NCBI GenBank assembly: GCA_012800435.1
Contig: JAAZJH010000050.1
Coordinates: 1-36,520, forward strand
From: Clostridiaceae bacterium
GTDB taxonomy: Bacteria > Bacillota > Clostridia > Saccharofermentanales > DTU023
Reading direction: 5' to 3'
DNA: 36,520 nt
Made by a program: the position numbers and the translations under genes. Under the pieces are notes generated by a model, which saw only the letters and a list, made by a program, of their open reading frames with translations, was not told the DNA's origin and ran no database searches. Below are positions 18,057 through 26,074 of the stretch, in pieces. Numbering within the stretch: the stretch's first letter is position 1; each line of letters opens with the position of its first letter.

Positions 18057-18452
18057 TCACTCCTCGTTTTTCGCGTTCGCTTTTTGTTGGAACGCTTCTG
18101 CATTGACGATGAAGCGCTCATGCAGGCCTTTGCCGATAATACCTTTGTCGTCAAAGAGCTCGACCTTAAAAACAAGTCGCCTGCGGTCAATCTCGATGAG
18201 CTCCGATTTGCACGTAACTGTCATGCCAAGCGGTGTTGGCGACAAATGCTCGATATCGATCTTCGTTCCGACTGTTGTCATCCCTTTCTCAAGATCACCT
18301 TGCACGCTTTCCATGCACGTCGCCTCAGCCAGCGCGATCATGGCCGGCGTCGCCAAGATATCCATCAGTCCGGATCCCCACTTGCTCGCCGTGTAATCCG
18401 AAGTCACCACAAGCTGCTTCTTCCCTCTGCTATGTTCCACTATGCAGCTCAT
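18057..18452 (-). CDS. Hotdog-fold thioesterase, FlK-like
   Basis: A 131-residue single-domain hotdog protein. By eye Thr35, Glu43 and His69 have exactly the spacing (8 and 26 residues) of the Thr42-Glu50-His76 triad of fluoroacetyl-CoA thioesterase FlK, within LATPAMIALAEAT and DIEHLSPTPLG. The family hydrolyses small acyl-CoA esters, and most FlK-like bacterial members have unknown substrates. It is the first gene of a two-gene operon with fabG, which suggests a joint role in acyl-CoA or acyl-ACP handling. The ATG at 18452 has GGAG about 12 nt upstream. The gene ends the core-like GC block; the AT-rich large gene begins 34 bp upstream. Confidence 0.8.
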   Translation of the reverse strand: MSCIVEHSRGKKQLVVTSDYTASKWGSGLMDILATPAMIALAEATCMESVQGDLEKGMTTVGTKIDIEHLSPTPLGMTVTCKSELIEIDRRRLVFKVELFDDKGIIGKGLHERFIVNAEAFQQKANAKNEE

Positions 18453-18485
18453 TTATCTTTATTACTCCATTAATTTCCCTCTGCA

Positions 18486-21400
18486 TTATGGAAGCAAGCC
18501 CGTTTGCTTCATATACAGATGAAGGAGTAAGCCACCCGCAAACTGAGAAAAAACATCTATAATGATCGTGCCTGTTTTGCTTAGTGCTGCTTTAAACTTA
18601 CTCTCGTCTTTATTATTGATAGCTGAAAGTGCTTCTAAAAGTGCTTCTAGGATAGCATTCTTGATTTCTTCATTAGACCGAGATAATATTCTCTCCCACT
18701 CTTTAGTGGACTGAAAAAGTATTTCCTCCAACTCTTCTTTGAAACGTTTGAGGTATGTATCAAATTCGAGCCTAATCCCTTCTACTATATAAATAAAAAC
18801 AGGCGTATCCCCGCCATTTTGTTCGAAGATTTCCGACAGCATACGAACGCGCGAATCGACATTCGAGGATTCGATGGGTTGCAGTAACATGTTGTTACGT
18901 TGAGCAAATTCTCGAAGCTCCTTTGGGCTTATATAAAACATCTCTCCTGCATCCAAATCAAGTTTCTGAAAGTTCTCTGTTACCTGATTAATCTTTGACG
19001 CTAACTCTAACCCTGTGCTTTCTTTTCCAATTTGGAGAGCACCGTAATTTGAATTACTTAAATCAAGAATATAACTTCTCAACGGTGATGAACAGCTAAT
19101 CCCCGCAGTGTATAAAATCTTTGCTAGTTGAATGTTGATATCCTTTTCTTCAGTAAACCCGAAAATCCGTATGCATTCTCTATTTTTAATACCATCTAGT
19201 AGGAGTTCGTTCAATTCAGCTGACGCAATTTCGGGAAATTCCCCTGTTCTTGAATAGAGAATTAAAACTTTTTCAAAAAAAATGTAGTTCGATATTCCTC
19301 TATTGGACAGAATTGCATCACACACATTTAACTGACTTCTTGCTTCTTGTTTTATTTTAGACAACTTATTTTCACACCATGTGATAAAGTCATCTTGTTT
19401 AGCACGCACCCGAACACTTTGTTCAATTTTATGGCGTATTTCTACTATTCTTTTATCTTTGTTATAGTAACTTCCCAAAGTAAAAATCGTTTTGCGTGAC
19501 GAACTTCCATTTAACTTGCTTGATTTATAAATGCCGTCTTTTGTCATTAATTTTGAATGAGCATTCAGAGCGGTCAATACTTCATTAATGAAAAAGGCAC
19601 TCCGATAGAGAAGTTCTCCTGCTTTATCAATTGCCACCTGCCAATTTGAATGTTGGTCGAAAACCGGTTCTTGTTCGAATAGCAACAATGTACCTGCTCG
19701 TTGATCTATTTCGAATATATTATTCGTTGTTTTTTCCAATGCTTCATTTTTATAACACCAATATTTCCAGATACCACTATTAATCCCTGATAATATCCTT
19801 TCAACACTATCTCGATTATCTTCCATAAAAGAGAAAAGGTTGGATGGTAACTGAACAATTTGATCTAGCTCGGCACATAATGATAAAAACTGATTTTTTT
19901 TGTTATTTCCTATAGCACGAAGAGTAAGGTATTGAATATAAGTACGTACAAACATATTCCATTTGGTTTTGCTCTTTTTTTCGGGAACTGCTGTATTATG
20001 CTTGGAAAACACCTTTCGTAAATAAGAATATGTGTAGGCAAACGCAGTTGTGTAGCTCTTATACTTTTGCTCTTGGCCAATAGGATGAATAATATATTTT
20101 CCATGTTTTTGACTTACTAGTATTCTTTTCTTATCATCTATATTGCAAAAGTCCGTTATAAGTGCTGAGTCTGCGCCGACTTTATATGATACATTACTCG
20201 TTGAAACTCTAGGTCCATACAGAGAATAACAGATGCTGTAACAACCGTCTTCAAATGTCTCTTGCTGGGGAAAAATTCCTTTGTTTTGCAACATTCTAAA
20301 AAAAAGAACACAGAGTTTTTCAAACTCCGTTTTATTTAAAACATCTTCGATCATAGTTTGATATTCATACAACATTGCAGCGAAAGCTTCAATCTGACTC
20401 CTAGTAAGCTTAGAATACTCCCCCATCTTATACGCTCGGAGAATCCCATTCTCTGTATGGACAATCGAAGGAACAATCACACCACGATCAATTAATACGT
20501 CAACAACACTTGAAGCTAATTGTAATCTGCTTTTTGTGTCGAGCGAAATACATTCGCAAATCGCACCGTAAGTCACAATTATTTCATCGTCTATTCTTTT
20601 TTTCTGAGAATTTGTATATGATTGTAGCTTGGGATTGATTTGAGATATCATTTGATAGCAATTAGAAAGAATAGAAGGAAACTGATATTTGCTATATTCA
20701 ATGCTTATCGCTGAAATGTGCATCAACACATTATTAAACTCATCATACACATCAGATAAAATATTTGAAAACAAGTTTTCCGTGCTGTTAGAGAACAGGT
20801 ATAAGTCATATTCTGTTTGTTTTCGCGCATACATCTCATTTTTAGAAAAAAATACATCTGCCAATAATTCCGACAAAAAATAACTAACAATCTTCATCAT
20901 GTTTTCACGAGAAATGAATTCATTTTCAACATATGCAAGAGACGCTAACTTATCCGTAGATATATATCGGAACAGTTTTTCAAGCTCTGCATTCGAAATT
21001 TCTGGCAAGAGAACAAACGGGATCACAGTTATGCAATTGTCCTTTGATAAAAACCTGATTTTAAGGACACTATCGTTTAACAAATTAAATGATCTTGTAT
21101 TGATAAGATCATTTTTTTGTAAGCCAAAGTAAACTACATTACTATGAATATCAAACTTTTCTTGGATTCCACTTGTAATATCTACCGAATGATTATGATA
21201 AAGAAACTTATTTAACAGGTCGCTTTCTAATGACATAGTATAGATTGGTTGATCTATGTTGAAGGGACACATAGATGCTTCGATATATTCTGTTATCATT
21301 CCTGCAAATGCATAAATATCTTTTTTAGATAAAGCAACATAGCTTCCCATCAAAGTGAAACCCGAGTCATCTCGAAATGCATTTAAGTAGTCTTTTTCAC

Positions 21401-21743
21401 ACGCGACCACCAGAACATTAGCATGGATTTTGTGTTTCTTAAGTCTTGACACAACGTGTTTTAAGGAATCGCCCTTGACTACAACATCATCAATGACAGC
21501 TAATTCTTTTCCAACACAACCAGACAACACATTATAATCTGTCGTACGACTCGAAATAACTTTGCAATTGGTCGGGGTAATTACTCCATTCAAAACCATG
21601 GCTTCATAAAAGCACACTGCTTTTCTGGCCATGAACATTACTATCTCATATTTGTTTAAAATATCTTGAATCTGCTCACTATATTTCGTGATATAACTAA
21701 AAAATTCACCAGGAAAAATATCAGCAAATGATGGTTTTCTCAT
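18486..21743 (-). CDS. Large uncharacterised protein with N-terminal phosphoribosyltransferase-like domain
   Basis: A 1085-residue protein. The N-terminal 150 residues look like a type I phosphoribosyltransferase fold: EIVMFMARKAVCFYEAM at 33-49, VISSRTTDY at 62-70, then LAVIDDVVVKGDSL at 81-94, which fits the PRPP-binding loop pattern (hydrophobic run, two Asp, Gly-x-Ser/Thr-Leu). The remaining 930 residues match no family I recognise; they appear mostly helical, with a charged amphipathic region near the C-terminus (FKEELEEIL and following) and a final hydrophobic stretch (TIIIDVFSQFAGGLLLHLYM). The start at 21743 follows GGAGG by 9 nt; the open frame goes on to 21806 but lacks a ribosome binding site. 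Codons are clearly more AT-rich than those of fabG or eno, suggesting transfer. It is transcribed alone. A role in defence or stress is speculative. Confidence 0.8.
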   Translation of the reverse strand: MRKPSFADIFPGEFFSYITKYSEQIQDILNKYEIVMFMARKAVCFYEAMVLNGVITPTNCKVISSRTTDYNVLSGCVGKELAVIDDVVVKGDSLKHVVSRLKKHKIHANVLVVACEKDYLNAFRDDSGFTLMGSYVALSKKDIYAFAGMITEYIEASMCPFNIDQPIYTMSLESDLLNKFLYHNHSVDITSGIQEKFDIHSNVVYFGLQKNDLINTRSFNLLNDSVLKIRFLSKDNCITVIPFVLLPEISNAELEKLFRYISTDKLASLAYVENEFISRENMMKIVSYFLSELLADVFFSKNEMYARKQTEYDLYLFSNSTENLFSNILSDVYDEFNNVLMHISAISIEYSKYQFPSILSNCYQMISQINPKLQSYTNSQKKRIDDEIIVTYGAICECISLDTKSRLQLASSVVDVLIDRGVIVPSIVHTENGILRAYKMGEYSKLTRSQIEAFAAMLYEYQTMIEDVLNKTEFEKLCVLFFRMLQNKGIFPQQETFEDGCYSICYSLYGPRVSTSNVSYKVGADSALITDFCNIDDKKRILVSQKHGKYIIHPIGQEQKYKSYTTAFAYTYSYLRKVFSKHNTAVPEKKSKTKWNMFVRTYIQYLTLRAIGNNKKNQFLSLCAELDQIVQLPSNLFSFMEDNRDSVERILSGINSGIWKYWCYKNEALEKTTNNIFEIDQRAGTLLLFEQEPVFDQHSNWQVAIDKAGELLYRSAFFINEVLTALNAHSKLMTKDGIYKSSKLNGSSSRKTIFTLGSYYNKDKRIVEIRHKIEQSVRVRAKQDDFITWCENKLSKIKQEARSQLNVCDAILSNRGISNYIFFEKVLILYSRTGEFPEIASAELNELLLDGIKNRECIRIFGFTEEKDINIQLAKILYTAGISCSSPLRSYILDLSNSNYGALQIGKESTGLELASKINQVTENFQKLDLDAGEMFYISPKELREFAQRNNMLLQPIESSNVDSRVRMLSEIFEQNGGDTPVFIYIVEGIRLEFDTYLKRFKEELEEILFQSTKEWERILSRSNEEIKNAILEALLEALSAINNKDESKFKAALSKTGTIIIDVFSQFAGGLLLHLYMKQTGLLP

Positions 21744-21980
21744 AATAATCAACCTCCAGCAAGTTAACAATTTTTCATAAGAATTGTATATTGTATTATT
21801 ATACACTTCATTATAGAAAATAGGTCACGTGGACTTAAATTCCCAACTTAGAAATGGGATCATGAGAAATCATTTGGACTCCTATAGAATGATAATTAGC
21901 AAAACGACTTCAATGAGGCACACCAATGGCAGAGAAAAAAGATAGCACGGATTTGATAAAATTATTATGTGAATCTTTCT
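21744..21980. other. AT-rich intergenic region at the accessory gene boundary
   Basis: This stretch has no ORF. Next to the large gene it is AT-rich with several TATAAT-like hexamers on the minus strand (for example GTATAATAAT near 21795-21805), a likely promoter zone. TTTGGACTCCTATA at 21873-21886 is the exact reverse complement of 14 bases at 23090-23103 inside the mobile remnant. The two inverted copies bracket the truncated deaminase gene. Confidence 0.4.
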
Positions 21981-22757
21981 TTAATGGCATGTGATTGATT
22001 CTGATACGTAATCGATGTGCAGTGACCCTCCCGTTACCCGAGGCCCCCAACCCTTCTGCAACGCGAGCCAAGCCGTATACTCCAGAGAGCGGTCAAAGGC
22101 ATCTTTTGATTGATCGATGTGCATATCGATCAACGCGTCGTATTGTTCAGCCAAATCGAACACAAAATCTACGTGCTGAAGTTTGTGGTCATCGAGCCAT
22201 TCCGCCGCCGGCATACCGCCCACGACATCACAGCCCATATCCATCGCTTCCTTCATGAGCTCTGCCGTTCCTTCATTGCGATAAATCCCCTCCTGCGGGA
22301 AAGCAATAAGCTGAAGGTCACAGAGATCCTTTGTCTCCTCTTTGGCAGCGATTACTCCTTTCAGCGCAACAAGATCAGGATCAAGATTGCTGATATCAAT
22401 ATTCGTGCGAAGCTTCGTTGTGCCAAAAGCGACACATTCGCGGATAGCACGCACAGCGCGCGCTTTAACGTCTTCGACGGTATACGCGCGAATCCGATCA
22501 TGCATAATGCTGATTGAATCTTCTAACGTTTCCGTGCTGTCTTCACGTCCTCCGAGCGACGTATACGATTTGTCAAAGTGCATATGCGTATTGACAAAAG
22601 TAGGCGCCGTCAACATGCCCTTAGCATCAATCACCTCTACTGAAGTATCTGTTACATTGAGGTTAGGTTCGATTTTGGCATATTTCCCCTGATCGTCGAT
22701 GAGAATATCCACAGGAGCAGGCCGATTTACTACATTTGCATTTTTGATGAGTAACAT
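21981..22757 (-). pseudogene. Truncated CodA-like amidohydrolase
   Basis: A 258-residue fragment of a second cytosine-deaminase-family amidohydrolase. It is collinear with the gene at 1327 from the N-terminus through NTHMHFDKSY (metal His58/His60), AFPQEG, DMHIDQ and WGPRVTGGS, then ends in an unrelated tail (LHIDYVSESITCH). About 150 C-terminal residues, with the metal-binding Asp and the barrel end, are missing. The general acid/base Glu of CodA-type DMHxDE is Gln here, so even the intact ancestor may have had altered chemistry. The start has GGAGG at a good distance and the reading frame is otherwise clean, so the truncation is probably recent. It breaks off facing the AT-rich large gene, consistent with an insertion or deletion junction near 22000-22020. 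Confidence 0.8.
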
Positions 22758-22800
22758 GATTTTGACCTCCGATTTGTGTCATCCGGTTGAATAGAAACGA

Positions 22801-22812
22801 TACAGTACTGTA
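22801..22812. promoter_or_regulatory. 12 bp palindrome TACAGTACTGTA upstream of the truncated deaminase
   Basis: A perfect palindrome about 45 bp upstream of the deaminase start, in the position of an operator over its promoter. A TTTCAC-TAT-GTGAAA dyad lies further upstream near 22880-22894. Both belong to the 567 bp gap 22758-23324, which has no coding capacity and also holds the repeat element at 23022-23182. Confidence 0.4.
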
Positions 22813-23021
22813 CACTTTCACGATAACATCTGGCGGTTATTTTATGGCGTCTTTGAGTTTTAGCTCGTGAGAAACTGTTTTCACTATGTGAAAGGAAGAT
22901 TCTATTTTTGTCTATTTTTGCGATTCATGTGTATAAAAGAGCTGAAAATGAATAAAATGCGATAATCATTTTGTCTACTATGGAGAGAATCATCAAAAAT
23001 GACAGTGTTCGTTAGCCTTAT

Positions 23022-23182
23022 TTGTCAACTGAAAATAGTCCGCTCAATTAGTCGATAATAATTGAATAAAACAACAACTACGACTTAAGTATAGGAGTCC
23101 AAAGTTGCGAACTTTAGTTGACAGTACTTCAGTTCATAAGTCCAAAGTTGCGAACATTAGTTGACAGTACTTAAGTTGACAA
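23022..23182. mobile_element. 161 bp inverted-repeat-ended element, probable transposon remnant
   Basis: The segment begins TTGTCAACT (23022-23030) and ends AGTTGACAA (23174-23182), perfect 9 bp inverted ends that include TG...CA termini. The AGTTGACA motif recurs inside at 23116 and 23159, so the right half holds several copies of the end sequence. Multiple end repeats of this kind are seen in some IS families such as IS21, which makes a deleted insertion sequence or a small non-autonomous element the simplest reading. No transposase fragment and no clear target duplication were seen. Confidence 0.5.
23096..23177. repeat. Two tandem 39 bp direct repeats, 43 bp period
   Basis: AGTCCAAAGTTGCGAAC begins a 39 bp unit at 23096-23134 that recurs at 23139-23177 with two mismatches and a 4 bp separator. 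Each unit contains TTAGTTGACAGTACTT. The separator is far too short for a CRISPR spacer. The repeats lie inside the inverted-repeat-ended element and probably are transposase-binding end repeats. Confidence 0.75.
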
Positions 23183-23324
23183 TAGGGGGTGCCGGACAAA
23201 AAGAACAGCTCAATTGGCATTCCGGAATCTAATAATCATTCTAGAAAGACGAACAAACGCCGTACGACGCCGGAATAATCATTACGATTGAATACTTGGT
23301 GGATTCAATAGAAGTCAGATAATT

Positions 23325-24134
23325 CTAATTGACTAGTTCTCTTACTTCTGATGCCGTATAGAATCTTAAATTGTTTTCAGCAGCATATTTTAGAATTGCT
23401 TCAAGAATATTACTGGAAAGAACATACTTTTCATCATGGTATGGTTTCTCTTTGATCGCATGGGAGTAAAGTATGAGAACTTCGCTATTCTTTTTTGCTC
23501 TATCCATACCTTCAATAATTTCATCCAGCGTATTGCCGTAACTGTCGTCTATGCCTACGCCGTTAATAATCTTACTCCTATTCTTTTGAGAAAAGTAGAC
23601 CTTATTAAGATTTTTTATTCTTACGCCCGAAGTCGTCGCAACCGTTGCTCTTAGTATCAAAAAATACTTTAACAGTGCTTTATCCAATTCCTTTGTGCGA
23701 GCACCAAACGGATAGGAGAAACTGGTAGGCGCAAAACCTTTTTCTGTCATGAGTTGAATTGAAGGAGAGACCTCTTCGTTTATATAGTCGTCTAAAGAGT
23801 TTGTTTTTAAAAAGTCGATAGCGTTCTTATGGTCGTAACCATGACTCCCAAACTCGTGTCCATCTTCTTTCAGTTTATTCATCATATCGAGTTCTTCCTC
23901 GGTAAGAAGATATGGTCGAGTAATAAAGAAAGTCACCTTAGCATGATATTTGTTAAACACATCACGAACTGAATACCAGTCCTTAATCTCTTTATCGTCG
24001 AAAGTTAGCATGATTCCAGGTTCAATCTTTCGATAAGAACACGAAGTAATGCTTGTAAAACTACAGAAAGCTGTAAATAGCAGAGCTGATGCCAGAAACA
24101 AAACGCACACTGTCCGGATTAATCTTTTCCACAT
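23325..24134 (-). CDS. Polysaccharide deacetylase (NodB/CE4 family), exported
   Basis: A 269-residue carbohydrate esterase family 4 protein that removes N-acetyl groups from peptidoglycan or another polysaccharide. An N-terminal hydrophobic segment (residues 8-25) acts as signal or anchor; it lacks a good lipobox. Catalytic motifs are visible: TFDD (base and metal Asp), SHGYDH (metal His pair), SYPFG, and LILYSH near the C-terminus. The start at 24134 follows AGAGAGG. The gene is AT-rich relative to the core genes and stands alone between the mobile remnant and the serine hydrolase operon. Its target is unknown. Confidence 0.88.
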   Translation of the reverse strand: MWKRLIRTVCVLFLASALLFTAFCSFTSITSCSYRKIEPGIMLTFDDKEIKDWYSVRDVFNKYHAKVTFFITRPYLLTEEELDMMNKLKEDGHEFGSHGYDHKNAIDFLKTNSLDDYINEEVSPSIQLMTEKGFAPTSFSYPFGARTKELDKALLKYFLILRATVATTSGVRIKNLNKVYFSQKNRSKIINGVGIDDSYGNTLDEIIEGMDRAKKNSEVLILYSHAIKEKPYHDEKYVLSSNILEAILKYAAENNLRFYTASEVRELVN

Positions 24135-24554
24135 ATAGAACCTCTCTTGAAAACAAGACAGTTTTAGACTCTGCTTAGTCTCTTTTAGGCTTATTAATCT
24201 TTTATAAAAATCAGACAGTTCTCTATTAAATAACGTATTACTTTTTTATTCAAAAATCAACAAGCATATTCCCCCTATTTGCCAACAATCTGAGATAACA
24301 AAGAGAACTGCTACAACCGAACCGTTTTTTATCAGTTACAAGGTGTCAAAAGACACTTCCCAAAAACTGTTAATCCTCGCTTGTTGGAACGGGGATGACT
24401 TGACCCTGACAGTAATCATAACGATATTGTTATATAGTTATGATTCAATATTAATTTGAAATTATGTTTTGTTTGATGTTTAATAAATCTACTTATCGAT
24501 TCTTTTACTTCTGCTTCGAGAAAATATCCGAAGACATCTAAGAAGGAGGTTCAC
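24135..24554 (+). promoter_or_regulatory. Promoter region with dyad upstream of the serine hydrolase operon
   Basis: This 420 bp gap separates divergent genes. TTGACC at 24400-24405 and GATATT at 24423-24428, with 17 bp spacing, form a plausible promoter. AATCATAAC at 24414-24422 and GTTATGATT at 24437-24445 form a perfect 9 bp inverted repeat flanking the -10, well placed for a repressor. A small GTGTC-AAAA-GACAC hairpin lies near 24346-24359. The ribosome binding site AAGGAGG is at 24543-24549. No ORF was seen in the gap. Confidence 0.5.
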
Positions 24555-26012
24555 ATGTATTCGCAAAAACCAAGTACACCACTAAAGAAAAGCACACCCG
24601 AACAACAGGGAGTATCATCTCGAGGCCTGCTGGAATTCTATAAAAGTTGCGTTGCTTCCGGATATGAGTTCCACCATCTGAGCATCGCGATCCACGGGTA
24701 TAAGATCGCACAGGGTTCATGGGTGCCATACCGCGCAGAATTCCCGCATATGTCGCATTCTCTGACAAAAATGTTCACCAATACTGCCGTAGCAATGGCT
24801 TGTGACGAGGGGCTTATTTCGTTGGATGACAAAGTGATATCTTTTTTCCCGGACGAGCTCCCGGAAGTAGTCAGTGATAAACTGGCTGCTATGACGCTTA
24901 GGGATGTTATTCAAATGCGAAGCGGCCACGCTCACATGATCAGCGGCAGCAAGTGGCGTCAAATAAAGACGAGCTGGGTCGTGGAATATTTTAAGGAGCC
25001 GGTCGAGTACTGGCCGGGAGAGTACTATAACTACACCAGCGCAGGAAGTTACATGCTTAGCGCGATAGTACAAAAGGTCACCGGCAAGTCAATCGATGAG
25101 TACCTAAAGGAGAAGCTTTTTGTGCATCTCGGTATAGAGGGGCTGACATGGGACAAGTGCCCTAACGGCATTTGCTCGGGCGGCAACGGCATTACCGTTC
25201 GCAACGAGGATGTCCTCAAGATGGGAGTCCTGTATATTAACAACGGTGTATATGAAGGGAAAAGATATATCTCGCCCGAATGGTGTCATGATGCCATGTA
25301 TGAGTCATGCAAACTGAACGAATCCGGATATGGCTATCATTTCACTAATTATGACGGCGCGATCTCCGCCGGAGGACTGTTTGGACAAACTCTGGTGATG
25401 ATACCGGAGTACGATGTCGTTATCGCTCTTAATGCTGCGTATCAGGAGAACAATCAGGATGCTCTGGATCATCGCGTTCTTGATTTACTCAAGGAGCATC
25501 TATATCCGGCGATCAGTGATTCGCCACTGCCTGAAGATCCCGAGGGATATAAAGCTCTCGAAGACTACACTGCGGGACTCAAAATATCCGTTCCCGTTGG
25601 GAGCGTGCATTCACCCAAAGAGGATGCGTTCTCCGGTACATACGTATTCGAGGACCCCACCGACAATATCAGCTCCATGACCTTTGAGTTTCACGCTGAA
25701 GGCTGTTCCGTCGCAATAACGGATCATCGAGGAACGCATCAGATTGAATGCGGAGCCGGTAAATGGGTATATGAATACAGCTCTATGACCGGCAACTACC
25801 TGCACCACCAGTATCAGCCCGACAGCACTCTTTGCGGCGGATACGGTTATTGGGAGGATCCGGAAACGTATGTCATGAAGTGGGCATGGGTTTATATGAC
25901 TTTCATCGACACGTGCGTCTGCAAATTTGCGGACGGCAGTATGTCATTCAAGAGGAGCGTCAACGTCAACACCCAAGACAAAGAAAGACCCCTGATTTAC
26001 GGCAAAAAATAG
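24555..26012 (+). CDS. Serine hydrolase of the class C beta-lactamase fold
   Basis: A 485-residue serine hydrolase. The nucleophile motif SxxK is SLTK at residues 69-72, and the second motif is YTS in WPGEYYNYTSAGSY. The C-terminal part from about residue 330 is an extra beta-rich domain. There is no signal peptide, so the enzyme is cytosolic and unlikely to act on cell wall or give antibiotic resistance; relatives of this kind hydrolyse esters or small amides. The start follows AAGGAGG with ideal spacing. It is the first gene of an apparent operon with the AtuA-like and DUF4387 genes (62 bp to the next start), suggesting it releases an acid or acyl substrate that they process; this is inference. 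Confidence 0.85.
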   Translation: MYSQKPSTPLKKSTPEQQGVSSRGLLEFYKSCVASGYEFHHLSIAIHGYKIAQGSWVPYRAEFPHMSHSLTKMFTNTAVAMACDEGLISLDDKVISFFPDELPEVVSDKLAAMTLRDVIQMRSGHAHMISGSKWRQIKTSWVVEYFKEPVEYWPGEYYNYTSAGSYMLSAIVQKVTGKSIDEYLKEKLFVHLGIEGLTWDKCPNGICSGGNGITVRNEDVLKMGVLYINNGVYEGKRYISPEWCHDAMYESCKLNESGYGYHFTNYDGAISAGGLFGQTLVMIPEYDVVIALNAAYQENNQDALDHRVLDLLKEHLYPAISDSPLPEDPEGYKALEDYTAGLKISVPVGSVHSPKEDAFSGTYVFEDPTDNISSMTFEFHAEGCSVAITDHRGTHQIECGAGKWVYEYSSMTGNYLHHQYQPDSTLCGGYGYWEDPETYVMKWAWVYMTFIDTCVCKFADGSMSFKRSVNVNTQDKERPLIYGKK

Positions 26013-26074
26013 AACCCGAATAGGCCGGCTGCGGAACTCCAAGAATAACCTCGTTAGCGATCAGGAGATAGCTT

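Noticed and set aside
18049-18060. GTG at 18060 as the fabG start
   Set aside because: It directly abuts the GAGGAG ribosome binding site; the ATG at 18048 has proper spacing and gives the usual family length.
23096-23177. Two 39 bp repeats considered as a CRISPR array
   Set aside because: The separator is only 4 bp, there are just two units, and no cas gene is present; the repeats fit transposon ends better.
24555-26012. Antibiotic-resistance beta-lactamase
   Set aside because: No signal peptide, an atypical YTS second motif, and a metabolic operon context argue against a periplasmic or secreted lactamase.
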